From CBDANW01 sp965197825 (GTDB lineage Bacteria; Acidobacteriota; Vicinamibacteria; Marinacidobacterales; DATDRI01), in contig CBDANW010000002.1 in NCBI GenBank assembly GCA_965197825.1, positions 682,001 to 746,000 on the forward strand: a stretch of 64,000 bases of DNA. The letters are read 5' to 3'. The position numbers and the translations under genes were made by a program. The number at the start of each line of letters is the position of its first letter. Positions within the stretch are counted from its first letter, which is position 1. Below are positions 11,101 through 18,760 of the stretch, piece after piece. Under the pieces are notes generated by a model that saw nothing but the letters and a program-made list of their open reading frames with translations, was not told the origin of the DNA and ran no database searches.

Positions 11101-11616
11101 GGCGCAGGCTGAACGGCTCGTGCCTAAAGGAAAGGTCTTCCGGTTCATCGTGGACGAGGTCGGGCCAGTCGAACGGCCGACTAGCGAGATCGCCGAACCG
11201 CAGCACGGTGCATGCGGGCTTCAGTGGAGTAATGGTCTTGACGGCGTTCGGCCCCCATCCGTCGCCGGTATCGACCACGATACGGGCGGTGAAGGGGTCA
11301 CGGGCCGAAGCGGAGATGAACGAATCGAGATGAGGCTTCGAAATCTGGGTGCCAGGCCGTAGCACTTGCACTGAATGGCGCAGTAACCGCCCTCACGCTC
11401 CTCGGCGACCAGGTCGATACCGGTATCGGCGCCATCGAATCCCTGCTTCAGGTTCACCCATTCGGACCACAGCCAGACTTTGGAGAACCGTTCCTTGTAG
11501 AGGGGATCCTTGACGAAGTACGTCTTCATCAGCCGCTCGAAGAGGCGCCCCTTTTCAGCTTCGGAATCGGCGATGGACCGTATGTGGTCCAGCGTTCTCT
11601 GGAAACCGTCAGTCAA

Positions 11617-11954
11617 TTCTCACCCTCCCGATGCATCACTGGACTCTGGCCGCCTCGAAGATCTTTTGCAAGTCAAGCTGAACGAGCAGAGGTACGCCTT
11701 GCACCTCTTGCTCCGAAGCTCTCTCCGTTCTTTTCCCAGGCAAAATCACGCGTCTCGGCAGAACTGGAACGCCCTGAGCCATCGTACTTGTTTACCACAC
11801 CGAGGAGCATTCGGGAGCAGGCACAGCATTGTCAATTTCGTCCGCTCTCCAGGTGTATCGGGCGTTTCAATGCTCGGGTAGGAAGAAGTGCGCCGGGGAA
11901 GAACCGCAGAAGGGTCCGGACCCTGGTTGAGGCCAAATTCGAGACAAGTAAGGA
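11617..11954. other. Intergenic stretch upstream of the RM gene, nothing recognised
   Basis: Apart from the GGGAGGGTGAG ribosome-binding site of the RM gene (minus strand, next to 11616), I see no gene, tRNA or clear promoter here. Confidence 0.4.
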
Positions 11955-12282
11955 CATAAAGGAGGCCCAGGCGGACTTGGTCCCAAACGTACTAGCCCCC
12001 GCTACGCCACAGTAGCCCCGGCCTCGATTCTGGGCCTCTCGGGTGGCCTCTTTTCCGTTGCCGCACGGCCCGTTCAGCGCCCGCTCCCCTATTTGGCGCA
12101 AACGTGGCACTCGGAAAATCGAGATTAGAGACGAATACCGAAAGTGAGGCCCGTTCAGCCCTTATAGCGCGTCTCTGGTGCCACCTACCCCTGCGAAACC
12201 CCACCAACCGCGCGGAAAATCTCACCCGTCTCTGCAGTGCCGCAATTGGCCAGACTGTGTGGCGGATGGTGCAGGTTGGAGC
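11955..12282 (+). repeat. ~300-bp dispersed repeat, copy 1
   Basis: Starts around AAGGAGGCCCAGGCGG, contains CCCCGGCCTCGATTCTGG and TTTGGCGCAAACGTGGCACT, and ends GTGTGGCGGATGGTGCAG. A diverged copy (roughly 80% by eye) lies at 24020-24334, and an inverted partial copy at 47606-47760. The right-hand boundary is sharp in copies 1 and 2. It is probably the end of an unidentified mobile element. Confidence 0.65.
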
Positions 12283-12310
12283 TATCCGGTCTCGGCTGGA
12301 AACCATGAAT

Positions 12311-12475
12311 AACAGGGAAAAACAGGGAATTGGGCCATTTGGGGGCTGATTGGACCGTTTTTTCACGTGGTAACTTTCTATATTTCAAACGGTTAGATGG
12401 CAATTTCCTGTTCCAAAAGAACAGGGAATTTGAGGTGACCGAACAGGGAATTTGAAATAGGTGAACAGGGAAATG
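12311..12475 (+). repeat. Iterated AACAGGGAA motif
   Basis: AACAGGGAA occurs at 12311, 12321, 12420, 12442 and 12464, and inverted (TTTCCTGTT) at 12404. The last three are spaced about 22 bp apart, and the inverted/direct pair around 12404-12430 makes a hairpin. There is no coding frame. It could be a replication or recombination iteron array or a repeat-element tail; I cannot tell which. Confidence 0.6.
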
Positions 12476-12672
12476 TCACGAGCAGCACGTGAGGGGTTCC
12501 ATTCGAGCACACGAATGGTTTTCTGCCCCTCTCCGGTCAAAAGAACTCCATCTCCGCCCCCGGGAGTTCACTTCGGCGATGGCGAGCACGTTACCCTCGA
12601 AGAGCCCGGCCTCTGCCAAAGCATAACGATTACTGTGGAAAAAGGTTAGAACCGTAATATTCGATGTTGGGT

Positions 12673-12700
12673 GTCCCTCCGCCGAGCCTGGCGGAGGGAC
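12673..12700 (-). terminator. Hairpin after dps
   Basis: A perfect 11-bp stem, GTCCCTCCGCC with GGCGGAGGGAC, around a 6-nt loop, 7 bp past the dps stop. There is no T-run on the dps side, so it may act as a transcript-stabilising hairpin rather than a classical intrinsic terminator. Confidence 0.6.
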
Positions 12701-12707
12701 GATCTAG

Positions 12708-13187
12708 CTAGCCGTCCAACGAGGCCCGCAAGAACCAGTCGTGCTTCTCGGACTCGGTGATGATGGAGGTCAACAAATCGGCGGTATCGGTATCGCCTGT
12801 GTCGTTGGCAATTTCGCGCGATTCGCGTAGACCGATCAAGTAGGCTTCGATCCGATCCGCCAGCAACTTCACGTGCTCCATATCGCGGGTCGTGTCTCGA
12901 GGGTATTCGGTCAGTGCCGACGCTCCGGCGACGTGCCGGGCGGTTCCGTACGCTTGGCCGCCGAGAGTGACCGCGCGCTCGGCAACGGCATCGTTGTGGT
13001 TGGCGAGGCTGACCGCGAACGTCTCGAACAGGGGATGGAGCGACGGGAACTGAGGTCCCCGGATGTTCCAGTGCGCGACTTTGATGTGGCTGTGCAGATC
13101 GAGTCCGTCCGCGAGCCGTGCGTTCAGGCTCTCGATGACACGGCGGCGTGCTTGTTCGGATAGCATGCTCGGGCTTGGGTACATCAT
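12708..13187 (-). CDS. dps: Dps-family ferritin-like DNA-protection protein
   Basis: 159 residues starting M-M-Y-P-S-P-S-M, chosen because AAAGGAG lies 9-10 bp upstream; a longer in-frame start lacks this. Ferroxidase-centre signatures are visible: H-W-N-I-R-G-P-Q-F-P-S-L-H near residues 40-52 and the D-A-V-A-E-R segment near 68-73. Dps dodecamers oxidise Fe(II) with peroxide and coat DNA under starvation or oxidative stress in the cytoplasm. The gene is divergent from an oxyR-like gene, the arrangement expected for peroxide control. The oxyR partner is truncated, so regulation is probably lost. Confidence 0.92.
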   Translation of the reverse strand: MMYPSPSMLSEQARRRVIESLNARLADGLDLHSHIKVAHWNIRGPQFPSLHPLFETFAVSLANHNDAVAERAVTLGGQAYGTARHVAGASALTEYPRDTTRDMEHVKLLADRIEAYLIGLRESREIANDTGDTDTADLLTSIITESEKHDWFLRASLDG

Positions 13188-13270
13188 CTCTTGGTGTCTC
13201 CTTTCGTCGTTTTCCTGACCCAAGGATGCCAGTAATCCGCTGATTCGTCCAAGATATCGTTCAGATTATT

Positions 13271-13291
13271 ATGATAGTGTGTATCTATCAT
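13271..13291. promoter_or_regulatory. Palindrome between dps and the oxyR-like gene
   Basis: ATGATAG-N7-CTATCAT is a perfect 7-bp inverted repeat with the spacing of a LysR-type binding box. It overlaps the ATG (13290) of the oxyR-like gene and lies about 85 bp upstream of the dps start. It is likely an OxyR-type operator (inference). Confidence 0.55.
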
Positions 13292-13434
13292 GATACTGAG
13301 CCCTCATCCTGTCACGGTGCGCCAGCTCCAATACATCGTCGCGGTGGCGGAGCGAAGGAGTTTTCGTAGAGCTGCGACCGAGTGCCACGTTTCTCAGCCT
13401 TCGCTCTCGGCGCAGATCGCACAGGTGGAGGGTG
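13290..13434 (+). pseudogene. LysR/OxyR-type regulator, N-terminal HTH only
   Basis: Encodes the winged-helix N-terminus of a LysR-type regulator: V-T-V-R-Q-L-Q-Y-I-V-A-V-A-E, then S-F-R-R-A-A-T-E-C-H-V-S-Q-P-S-L-S-A-Q-I. It stops matching after residue 48, where a MITE-like repeat begins at 13435; a stop follows at 13473-13475. The effector domain is absent on the other side of the repeat, so sequence was deleted, not merely interrupted. The OxyR assignment rests on divergence from dps and the HTH sequence. Confidence 0.8.
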
Positions 13435-13612
13435 CTGTGCCTTCTATTTATTCATCCGCGCCGACCCGAACCTGATCGGTCTCCGATCTGCCGGGACTAT
13501 GCCTGCATGATTTCGTCGTTTGTTCGCGCTCGGCCCTGGGCACGGCCGCAAACACAGACTCTAAGTTGCTGATTTATGGCCTATTTCAAAAGGGCTGAGT
13601 TTTGGCACAGGA
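13435..13612 (+). repeat. MITE-like element type B, copy 1 (178 bp); contains LTIR copy 3
   Basis: Left end CTGTGCCTTCTATTTATTC, right end the LTIR outer sequence TTTTGGCACAGGAC. Only CTGTGCC/GGCACAG is inverted-repeated between the two ends. It is near-identical to 19642-19820 and to the truncated copy at 45311-45456. It has no transposase and truncates the oxyR-like gene. Confidence 0.8.
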
Positions 13613-13667
13613 CGGGGGCGCGCAACCCGGTCTCTTCCGCACCTGAACCACTGCCCGCAGCCGCGTA

Positions 13668-13692
13668 GCAACACTTGATGGCGGAAGCACCA
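13668..13692 (+). repeat. Short repeat F3, copy 1
   Basis: CAACACTTGATGGCGGAAGC plus ACC. Related copies lie at 17451, 19208, 32500 and 42549, always near LTIR material. Confidence 0.6.
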
Positions 13693-13698
13693 CTGAAT

Positions 13699-14214
13699 TC
13701 ATTTCACTGTCACAGGAATCCCGGCGACCATCGAGATCACCTTCTCGGCGGCTTCAGCGATTCCCTGGTTGGCGAGGCCGCGCACGTCACGGAACTCGCG
13801 GGCGACTGGGGATTCGGGGACGATGCCGCTTCCCACGTCGTTGCTCACGGCGATCACGTTGCGCGCGCTCGTGGCCTCGATAAAGTCCGACACTTCACCG
13901 AGCAAACGTGTTGCTCGCGCTTCGGTGCGGAGCTCGGGGTGGCGGTAGGACAGGTTCGATAGCCATACCGTGATGCAGTCCACGAGGATGAGCTCGTCCC
14001 CGGGCTCGCGAACCGCATCGACGAGCGCGAACGGCGCTTCCACCGTTCTCCAATGCGGCGGGCGTTCCGAGCGGTGTCTCTCGATGCGGCGGGTCATCTC
14101 GGCATCTCCGGCCGATTGCGCGGTCGCGATATAGCGGACCCTTTGACCACCGCACAGCGATTGGGCGTAGCGGCTCTTACCGCTGCGCGCGCCTCCCAAC
14201 ACGAGCGTCAGCAT
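13699..14214 (-). CDS. cobU: Adenosylcobinamide kinase / guanylyltransferase
   Basis: 171 residues. Phosphorylates adenosylcobinamide and transfers GMP to give AdoCbi-GDP, a late step of cobalamin nucleotide-loop assembly. The P-loop G-G-A-R-S-G-K-S at residues 7-14 and the C-terminal V-S-N-D-V-G-S-G-I-V-P motif are typical of CobU/CobP. Last gene of the minus-strand cob operon; its start overlaps the cobC stop by 7 bp. Confidence 0.95.
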   Translation of the reverse strand: MLTLVLGGARSGKSRYAQSLCGGQRVRYIATAQSAGDAEMTRRIERHRSERPPHWRTVEAPFALVDAVREPGDELILVDCITVWLSNLSYRHPELRTEARATRLLGEVSDFIEATSARNVIAVSNDVGSGIVPESPVAREFRDVRGLANQGIAEAAEKVISMVAGIPVTVK

Positions 14215-14825
14215 TGCACGTTCATGAAGCGCACGACGGAGTAGTCCTCGTAGTCGTCGATGATGCTCACTCCCCCGTACGATTGATCCATGTGGAAGAC
14301 GCTCCGGACATCGACGCCCAGCGCTCGAGCCAACACGATGCGGTTGACGCCACCGTGTGACACCACCGTGACGGTTTGCTCAGCGTGGACATCGCGGATG
14401 ACGGAGAACGCCTCGAGAACGCGCACCTTCATCTCGGCGAAACTCTCTCCTCCCGGGAACTTCACTTCGGTCGGCTCCTTCATCCATCTCTTGTACAGAT
14501 GAGGGAATCGCTCCTCGGCTTCCTCGTAGGTCAATCCTTCCAGCTCGCCGAAATGGATCTCGCTGAGACGCCGGTCGACGACAATCTCTCTAGACAAAAC
14601 TTCGGCGCTCTCTCTCGCGCGGCGCCGAGGGCTCGCGTACACCGCGTCGACCGTCGCGGAGTCCAGCGCTTCCGCGACCCGCGCCATCTGCGCCCGGCCC
14701 TGCTCGGACAAGCCCACATCGAGCTTCCCGTAGCAGAGGCCTTTCGCCGACGCCTCGGGCTCGCCGTGTCGGATCAAAATCAAGCGAAGGTCAACACCGG
14801 ACGGACGCTCCCACCCACCGGTCAT
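14208..14825 (-). CDS. cobC: Histidine phosphatase, probable alpha-ribazole-5'-phosphate phosphatase
   Basis: 205 residues. Phosphoglycerate-mutase fold: catalytic L-I-R-H-G-E near residues 17-22, second His in V-V-S-H-G-G-V-N-R near 155. In the cobU-cobS-cobT context it most likely removes the phosphate from alpha-ribazole-5'-phosphate (or cobalamin phosphate). The start at 14825 was chosen because it makes the 4-bp ATGA overlap with cobS; the frame remains open further upstream inside cobS but gives no sensible protein. Confidence 0.9.
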   Translation of the reverse strand: MTGGWERPSGVDLRLILIRHGEPEASAKGLCYGKLDVGLSEQGRAQMARVAEALDSATVDAVYASPRRRARESAEVLSREIVVDRRLSEIHFGELEGLTYEEAEERFPHLYKRWMKEPTEVKFPGGESFAEMKVRVLEAFSVIRDVHAEQTVTVVSHGGVNRIVLARALGVDVRSVFHMDQSYGGVSIIDDYEDYSVVRFMNVQC

Positions 14826-15502
14826 AGCGTCGCCACAACGAGCGCAGCGGTCTCGGCTATCTCGATGTTCGCGCCCAACACGTCGCCGGTTATCCCACCG
14901 ACTCTCCGTTTTGCGATGAACCCCATGCCCAAACTCACCAGCGCTATCTGCCCCAAGAGTACAACGAGACCTGCGATCAAAACCGTCGCGACCGCCAACT
15001 CCGATTTCCCGACGTAGGACGACGGGGCCGAGGATCCCGCGCGCACGTAAGGTAGGCTGTAGCCGAGAGCTACGGGTGTCCACCGGGCCAGCGCCGGTGT
15101 AAGAACGATAGCTTCCGGCGACGGGAGCGCAGCGATAGCGGCGACCTTCGTCGCCGCAACAAGGACGAGCGCGACCGCGCCGAACGCGCCGATGCGGGAG
15201 TCCTTCATGATCCGCAAGACATCATCACGCGTACGCCCGCCGCCGAGACCATCGACGAAATCGGCAAGGCCGTCGAGATGGAGAGCCCGCGTGAGCCACG
15301 CCGATAGCGCAACGACGAGGACCGCGACCAAAAGCGCAGTGAGATGAGGGCTGGCGAGCTTCATGAGACCGAGCTGGAGCCCACCAATGCCCGCGCCGAC
15401 TACGGGAAAGAAGATCGAAGCGCGCCCAACGTCTTCCGCGGTAAACGCGGTCCGGATCGGCACCCGCGTGAGAAAAGCGAGCGCAGCCAGAAACCGTTTC
15501 AC
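14822..15502 (-). CDS. cobS: Cobalamin (5'-phosphate) synthase
   Basis: 226 residues. Integral inner-membrane enzyme that joins AdoCbi-GDP and alpha-ribazole to form cobalamin. The family motifs H-L-D-G-L-A-D-F-V-D-G-L-G-G-G (near residue 74) and G-G-I-T-G-D-V-L-G-A (near 203) are present, with about six hydrophobic segments. ATGA overlaps on both sides show translational coupling to cobT and cobC. Confidence 0.95.
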   Translation of the reverse strand: MKRFLAALAFLTRVPIRTAFTAEDVGRASIFFPVVGAGIGGLQLGLMKLASPHLTALLVAVLVVALSAWLTRALHLDGLADFVDGLGGGRTRDDVLRIMKDSRIGAFGAVALVLVAATKVAAIAALPSPEAIVLTPALARWTPVALGYSLPYVRAGSSAPSSYVGKSELAVATVLIAGLVVLLGQIALVSLGMGFIAKRRVGGITGDVLGANIEIAETAALVVATL

Positions 15503-16539
15503 GAAGTCTTGCCGGAAACGCCCGCGCTTTCGAACGTCGCCATCTCGTTGTGCGCCGCAGCGGCGGCATCGAGGATAGGGATCGCGAGTGACGCGCCCGT
15601 CCCCTCACCGAGGCGAAGCGACAGGTCGAGAACGGGCTCGACTTTCATCATCTCCAGAAGCGCGGCGTGACCAGGCTCTGCCGAGCGATGCGCGAAAAAA
15701 GCGTAGTCGACGATCTCCGGACAAAGCCGCCACGCGAGAGCGAACGCGGCGGTGGTGATGAAGCCGTCAACGACGATCGCCATCCGGCGCTTCGCTGCCT
15801 CGAGGCAGAATCCGACCAGCGCAGCAATCTCGAGCCCGCCGACGTTTTGCAACAACGGCAGCGGTTCGGAGGTGTCGCACCGATCGAGAGCGCGCTCGAT
15901 GACGTCAATCTTGCGACGAACCCCGGCGGGGTCGAGCCCGGTCCCAGGGCCGGTGACGCCAGCTACGGGAAGACCGGTGAGGGCGGCCGTCAACGCACTC
16001 GACGCCGTCGTGTTCCCTATGCCCATCTCACCGAGACCGACCACGACGATGTTCTTGAGACGTTGCGCCTCTCCGGCGCCTACGTCGAGTGCCGCATCGA
16101 GCTCGTCCTCAGTCATCGCCGGCTCGTGCAGCATGTTACGGGTGCCGCGACGTACCGAGCGCGCATGGAACGCGACATCGTCGTCGTCGGTTGCGTGCGA
16201 ACCTAGGGTCCCGACGTCAACGACGATGACGTCCGCGGCGGCAACGCCGGCGAGCGCGTTGATCGCCGCTCCGCCCGATGTGAAATTGGCGAGCATCTGC
16301 CCAGTTACATCCGAGGGATACGGGCTCACCCCTTCGGCAGTCACACCGTGATCACCCGCGAAGACGACGATGGCCCGACCTCGAGTCTTGGGAGAGTCGG
16401 TTCGCTGGATCGCGCACAAGCGTGCCGCTATCTCTTCGAGGAGTCCGAGGCTTCCCGGCGGCTTCGTCAGCTTTGCCTGGCGATCGCGCGCTCGGTTCGC
16501 GAAGCTCGGGTCGACCGGCTCGATCGTCATCGGCGTCAT
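15499..16539 (-). CDS. cobT: Nicotinate-nucleotide--dimethylbenzimidazole phosphoribosyltransferase
   Basis: 346 residues. Activates the lower ligand by making alpha-ribazole-5'-phosphate from nicotinate mononucleotide and DMB. Visible motifs: G-S-L-G-L-L-E (residues ~30), F-A-G-D-H-G-V (~61), G-E-M-G-I-G-N-T-T (~171), G-T-G-L-D-P (~200), and the C-terminal G-E-G-T-G-A-S-L-A with the catalytic Glu. The ATG at 16539 lies 9 bp after the adenosyltransferase stop; a second ATG three codons in is possible. Confidence 0.94.
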   Translation of the reverse strand: MTPMTIEPVDPSFANRARDRQAKLTKPPGSLGLLEEIAARLCAIQRTDSPKTRGRAIVVFAGDHGVTAEGVSPYPSDVTGQMLANFTSGGAAINALAGVAAADVIVVDVGTLGSHATDDDDVAFHARSVRRGTRNMLHEPAMTEDELDAALDVGAGEAQRLKNIVVVGLGEMGIGNTTASSALTAALTGLPVAGVTGPGTGLDPAGVRRKIDVIERALDRCDTSEPLPLLQNVGGLEIAALVGFCLEAAKRRMAIVVDGFITTAAFALAWRLCPEIVDYAFFAHRSAEPGHAALLEMMKVEPVLDLSLRLGEGTGASLAIPILDAAAAAHNEMATFESAGVSGKTS

Positions 16540-16547
16540 CGTCACTA

Positions 16548-17114
16548 TGCCTTCGACCAACCCCCACCTTTGCCGTCGCGCAGCTTCCCATCCATCCCGG
16601 CATCGTTCTCGACTAGGCGTCCAAAAAGCCAGAGCAGATCCGAGAGCCGGTTGATGTACGTTATCGCGAGTGGGTCGACACCGTCATCCTACTCTCCGAG
16701 TCGCACCGCACCGCAGCGCGCTCCGCCGGCCGACACACGGTGCGGGCGATGTTGTACGAAGCCGATACCGTATGTCCGCCGGGAATCACCCAATCGCGGA
16801 GAATGCCGTCGATGGCCTCGATCTCCTCGACTGGCTTCGTGAGCGCATCGATCATCGTCCTGAGTGACGCGGTTCGTTTTCTTTTCGTCCTCGGGTGATG
16901 CGAGCGACGCGCTCACGGTGAAGAACTCCTTCTGGGTCGCTTTTGTCGCTTGTGCGACTCTCTCGTGCTCGCAAATGGAGCGCGCAAAGCCCATGACCGA
17001 GCCGAGCTCGTCGGGCGTCCCGTACGCCTCGACCCGAAGGTCGGCGTTCGACGCCCACCGACCTCCGACGAGACTCGTTTGTCTCTTGTCACCTTTTTTC
17101 GTTGCAGTCGACAT
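16548..17114 (-). pseudogene. PduO-type cob(I)alamin adenosyltransferase, frameshifted
   Basis: The first third (T-K-K-G-D-K-R-Q-T-S-L, Y-G-T-P-D-E-L-G-S) matches the N-terminal ATP-binding part of PduO/CobA2 enzymes. The rest is recovered only by changing frame twice: W-V-I-P-G-G-H-T and A-R-T-V-C-R in one frame (near 16870-16720), then P-L-A-I-T-Y-I-N-R-L-S-D-L-L in a third, which also has a TAG near 16690. Full length would be about 189 residues. It is the promoter-proximal gene of the cob operon. The lesions could be real decay or sequence errors, but three in one gene favour decay. Confidence 0.85.
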
Positions 17115-17122
17115 GTCTACCC

Positions 17123-17156
17123 CGTCGTGTCCAAAAATACAAACGAACTCAAGACC
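17123..17156 (-). repeat. Short repeat F2, copy 1
   Basis: CGTGTCCAAAAATACAAACG followed by AACTCAAGACC. Other copies lie at 37617, 46094 and 48810. It abuts the start of the cob operon, so the native upstream region (promoter or riboswitch) seems to have been replaced. Confidence 0.7.
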
Positions 17157-17211
17157 AGCTCGCCGGGACGTTTCGGAATAGACGTATCTACGCTTGATTG
17201 GCCAATGGGAG

Positions 17212-17344
17212 CTAGTCCCCTGTATCAGAACAAACTAGATAAAGCATAGCTTGCCGAAACCATTCTAAGTACATGAATCTTATAAATCTTATGGGCTGGC
17301 GAAAAGCCTAACTTTGTATAGTAATCAAAGATTCAGGGGACTAG
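17212..17344. repeat. AT-rich MITE candidate with 15-bp inverted ends (133 bp)
   Basis: Ends CTAGTCCCCTGTATC and GATTCAGGGGACTAG pair over 15 bp with one mismatch, CTAG lying at both extremes. The interior is markedly AT-rich compared with its surroundings and has no ORF. It matches none of the transposon ends in this window, so it is a separate family. Confidence 0.75.
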
Positions 17345-17372
17345 AATCCTCGGTCATGAGCACGCCACTCCC

Positions 17373-17687
17373 GTCCTGTGCCAAAACTCGGCCCTTTTGA
17401 AAGACCATGGCTGTAATTTAATGCACCGTAAAGTCTTAGCGTCATTTTACCAACACTTAATGGCGGAAGCACCCATGAGGTCTGTGTGAGCAGCAGGGCT
17501 GCCCGATCGAACAACGGCTGCCTGACCAACAGTAGGAATTGCACATGGTACGTCATGATGGATCCGAAGATAACACCCTCGGGCCAGACGATTGTAAAGC
17601 CCACAGCCCTTGGCACCGTCGCAAAACACAGACGCTAAGCTGCTGATTTATCGGCTATTTCAAGAGGGCCGGGTTTTGGCACAGGAC
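17373..17687. repeat. Non-autonomous LTIR element (LTIR copies 4 and 5 inverted, 315 bp)
   Basis: Outer ends GTCCTGTGCCAAAACTCGGC at 17373 and its inverse at 17687. Inside are a 66-bp segment shared with 19165-19232 (including F3) and, from about 17516, the left subterminal region of the LTIR element (A-C-C-C-T-C-G-G-G-C-C-A-G-A-C-G type). No transposase. One of the few places in the window where two LTIR ends face each other. Confidence 0.75.
17451..17474 (+). repeat. Short repeat F3, copy 2
   Basis: CCAACACTTAATGGCGGAAG plus CACC, inside the 315-bp LTIR-bounded element. Confidence 0.65.
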
Positions 17688-17885
17688 GGGATCATCTGCA
17701 ACGCCGATTCGGTGGTCAGTGCCTGCAGGGCCAACACGCGACTTTTCCCCTTCAGCAGCCCCTCGGCGACTGCGTGGTCCAGGAACTTGAACAGGTAGTC
17801 ATAGTAGTCGTCACTGTTCAACAAGACGCACGGCTTCTCATGTAGCGCGATCTGCGCCCAACGGGTACTCGCGACTGCCTGCAAG
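17688..17885 (-). pseudogene. LOG-family protein, C-terminal fragment
   Basis: Minus frame reads W-A-Q-I-A-L-H-E-K-P-C-V-L-L-N, then Y-Y-D-Y-L-F-K-F-L-D-H-A-V and E-G-L-L. This is the conserved C-terminal part of LOG/TIGR00730 Rossmann proteins (nucleoside 5'-monophosphate phosphoribohydrolases). The P-G-G-x-G-T catalytic segment and everything upstream is missing, and the 3' end runs into the LTIR end at 17687. Confidence 0.75.
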
Positions 17886-17929
17886 GAATCACCTTCGCTA
17901 CGACCCCGGCGAGGTTCTCATGCCCGTTG

Positions 17930-18736
17930 TCACTGAACGGAGTACTTCTCCTTCAACGCCTGCAGGCGCTTGTCGTCTTCTTCTGAGAAGTTGGAGTCAT
18001 AGAGAGTTTCGCCGTCCGGCCCGTCCAGCTTCATGACTTCCACGGTCAAAACCATGTCGTCTCGTTGCTCCACGCTGCCCCATTCGCTGAACATGTTCGG
18101 TGCGAGGGACCAGTCAGCGATCTCGCCGGGCTCAACTCCGCCAGGGACTTGGTAGTTGAAGTCTTCCCTCAACCACGGAACCGCACGTCCCGGTGTGGCT
18201 AGCGTCCCGCTGAAGTAGGCGCGAGAGATAGCGCGCTCGGTTCCATTTCGTACTCGCAACTCAATAATAGGCTCGGCAGTGCCGAATGAGCGCGTTCTTT
18301 TGTAGAAGCGAGATTTGAGCACTTCGAACTTCCCAAGATCTGCTTTGGCGGCCTCAGCCTTCTGCTTCTTCTCTTCTAACTCCTTGATTTCTTGCAATGC
18401 CTGCTCTCGTTCCTTTTCTCGTCGTTCCGCGACGATCCTCTCCGCGTCGGCAATCACTTCCTCAGCAGTCTTTCCGTGCAGCTTCTTGAGTGCGTCTGCC
18501 TTGAAGGAGTCGGCGTCCTGTGCTGCGGAGAAGAGATTCTCAAGGGACTCCAGATCTTGAAAGAGGATCACTGGCAACGCTTCCTGAAATTTTTTCTTCT
18601 CCTCCTCGGAGAGGGACGTGTGGATCTGCTCCATGGATGCCTTTGCGGTTTCGTCTGAAGTCGCGTCTATGGTGGGCTCCGAGCAACCCAACGAAAAAAG
18701 AACGAGACTGCTCACAATCCCGATGCCACGATTCAT
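17930..18736 (-). CDS. DUF6694-type lipoprotein with coiled-coil region
   Basis: 268 residues from M-N-R-G-I-G-I-V, chosen because GGAGG lies 8 bp upstream and it starts a proper lipoprotein signal (L-F-S-L-G-C lipobox). The mature N-terminus E-P-T-I-D-A-T-S-D-E-T matches the DUF6694 pattern. Residues ~95-145 are a charged helical coiled coil (E-R-E-Q-A-L-Q-E-I-K-E-L-E-E-K-K). The C-terminal ~120 residues look like a beta-rich domain. Envelope lipoprotein of unknown role; the sequence is intact. Confidence 0.8.
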   Translation of the reverse strand: MNRGIGIVSSLVLFSLGCSEPTIDATSDETAKASMEQIHTSLSEEEKKKFQEALPVILFQDLESLENLFSAAQDADSFKADALKKLHGKTAEEVIADAERIVAERREKEREQALQEIKELEEKKQKAEAAKADLGKFEVLKSRFYKRTRSFGTAEPIIELRVRNGTERAISRAYFSGTLATPGRAVPWLREDFNYQVPGGVEPGEIADWSLAPNMFSEWGSVEQRDDMVLTVEVMKLDGPDGETLYDSNFSEEDDKRLQALKEKYSVQ

Positions 18737-18760
18737 GCTTTTTTCCTCCCCAGACACAGG

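Larger units (their letters stand above)
5413..11616 (-). pseudogene. Type ISP restriction-modification enzyme (nuclease-helicase-methylase-TRD), broken
   Basis: Single-polypeptide RM enzyme. Order from the N-terminus: Mrr-like PD-(D/E)XK nuclease (D-T-G-I-D-L-V then A-I-Q-C-K-C), SF2 helicase/translocase (Walker A A-C-G-T-G-K-T, D-E-A-H, T-A-T-P, Q-A-V-G-R-V-M-R-K), gamma N6-adenine methylase (D-P-F-T-G-T-G-I-F and N-P-P-W) and a C-terminal target recognition domain. The start is TTG at 11616 after a strong GGGAGGGTGAG site. Lesions: a frameshift near 11364, an in-frame TAG at 9872-9874 (R-K-A-stop-G-K-Q-Y-G-Y) and insertion of IS256-A at 6724-8183. Removing the IS and one 8-bp CCCGCCTT copy rejoins L-R-K-A-G-S-I-A-G in frame. 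No intact product can be made. Confidence 0.9.

Noticed and set aside
12311..12475. CRISPR array
   Set aside because: Repeat units are ~9-12 bp with irregular spacing and no uniform repeat-spacer structure; none of the window's repeats fits a CRISPR array.
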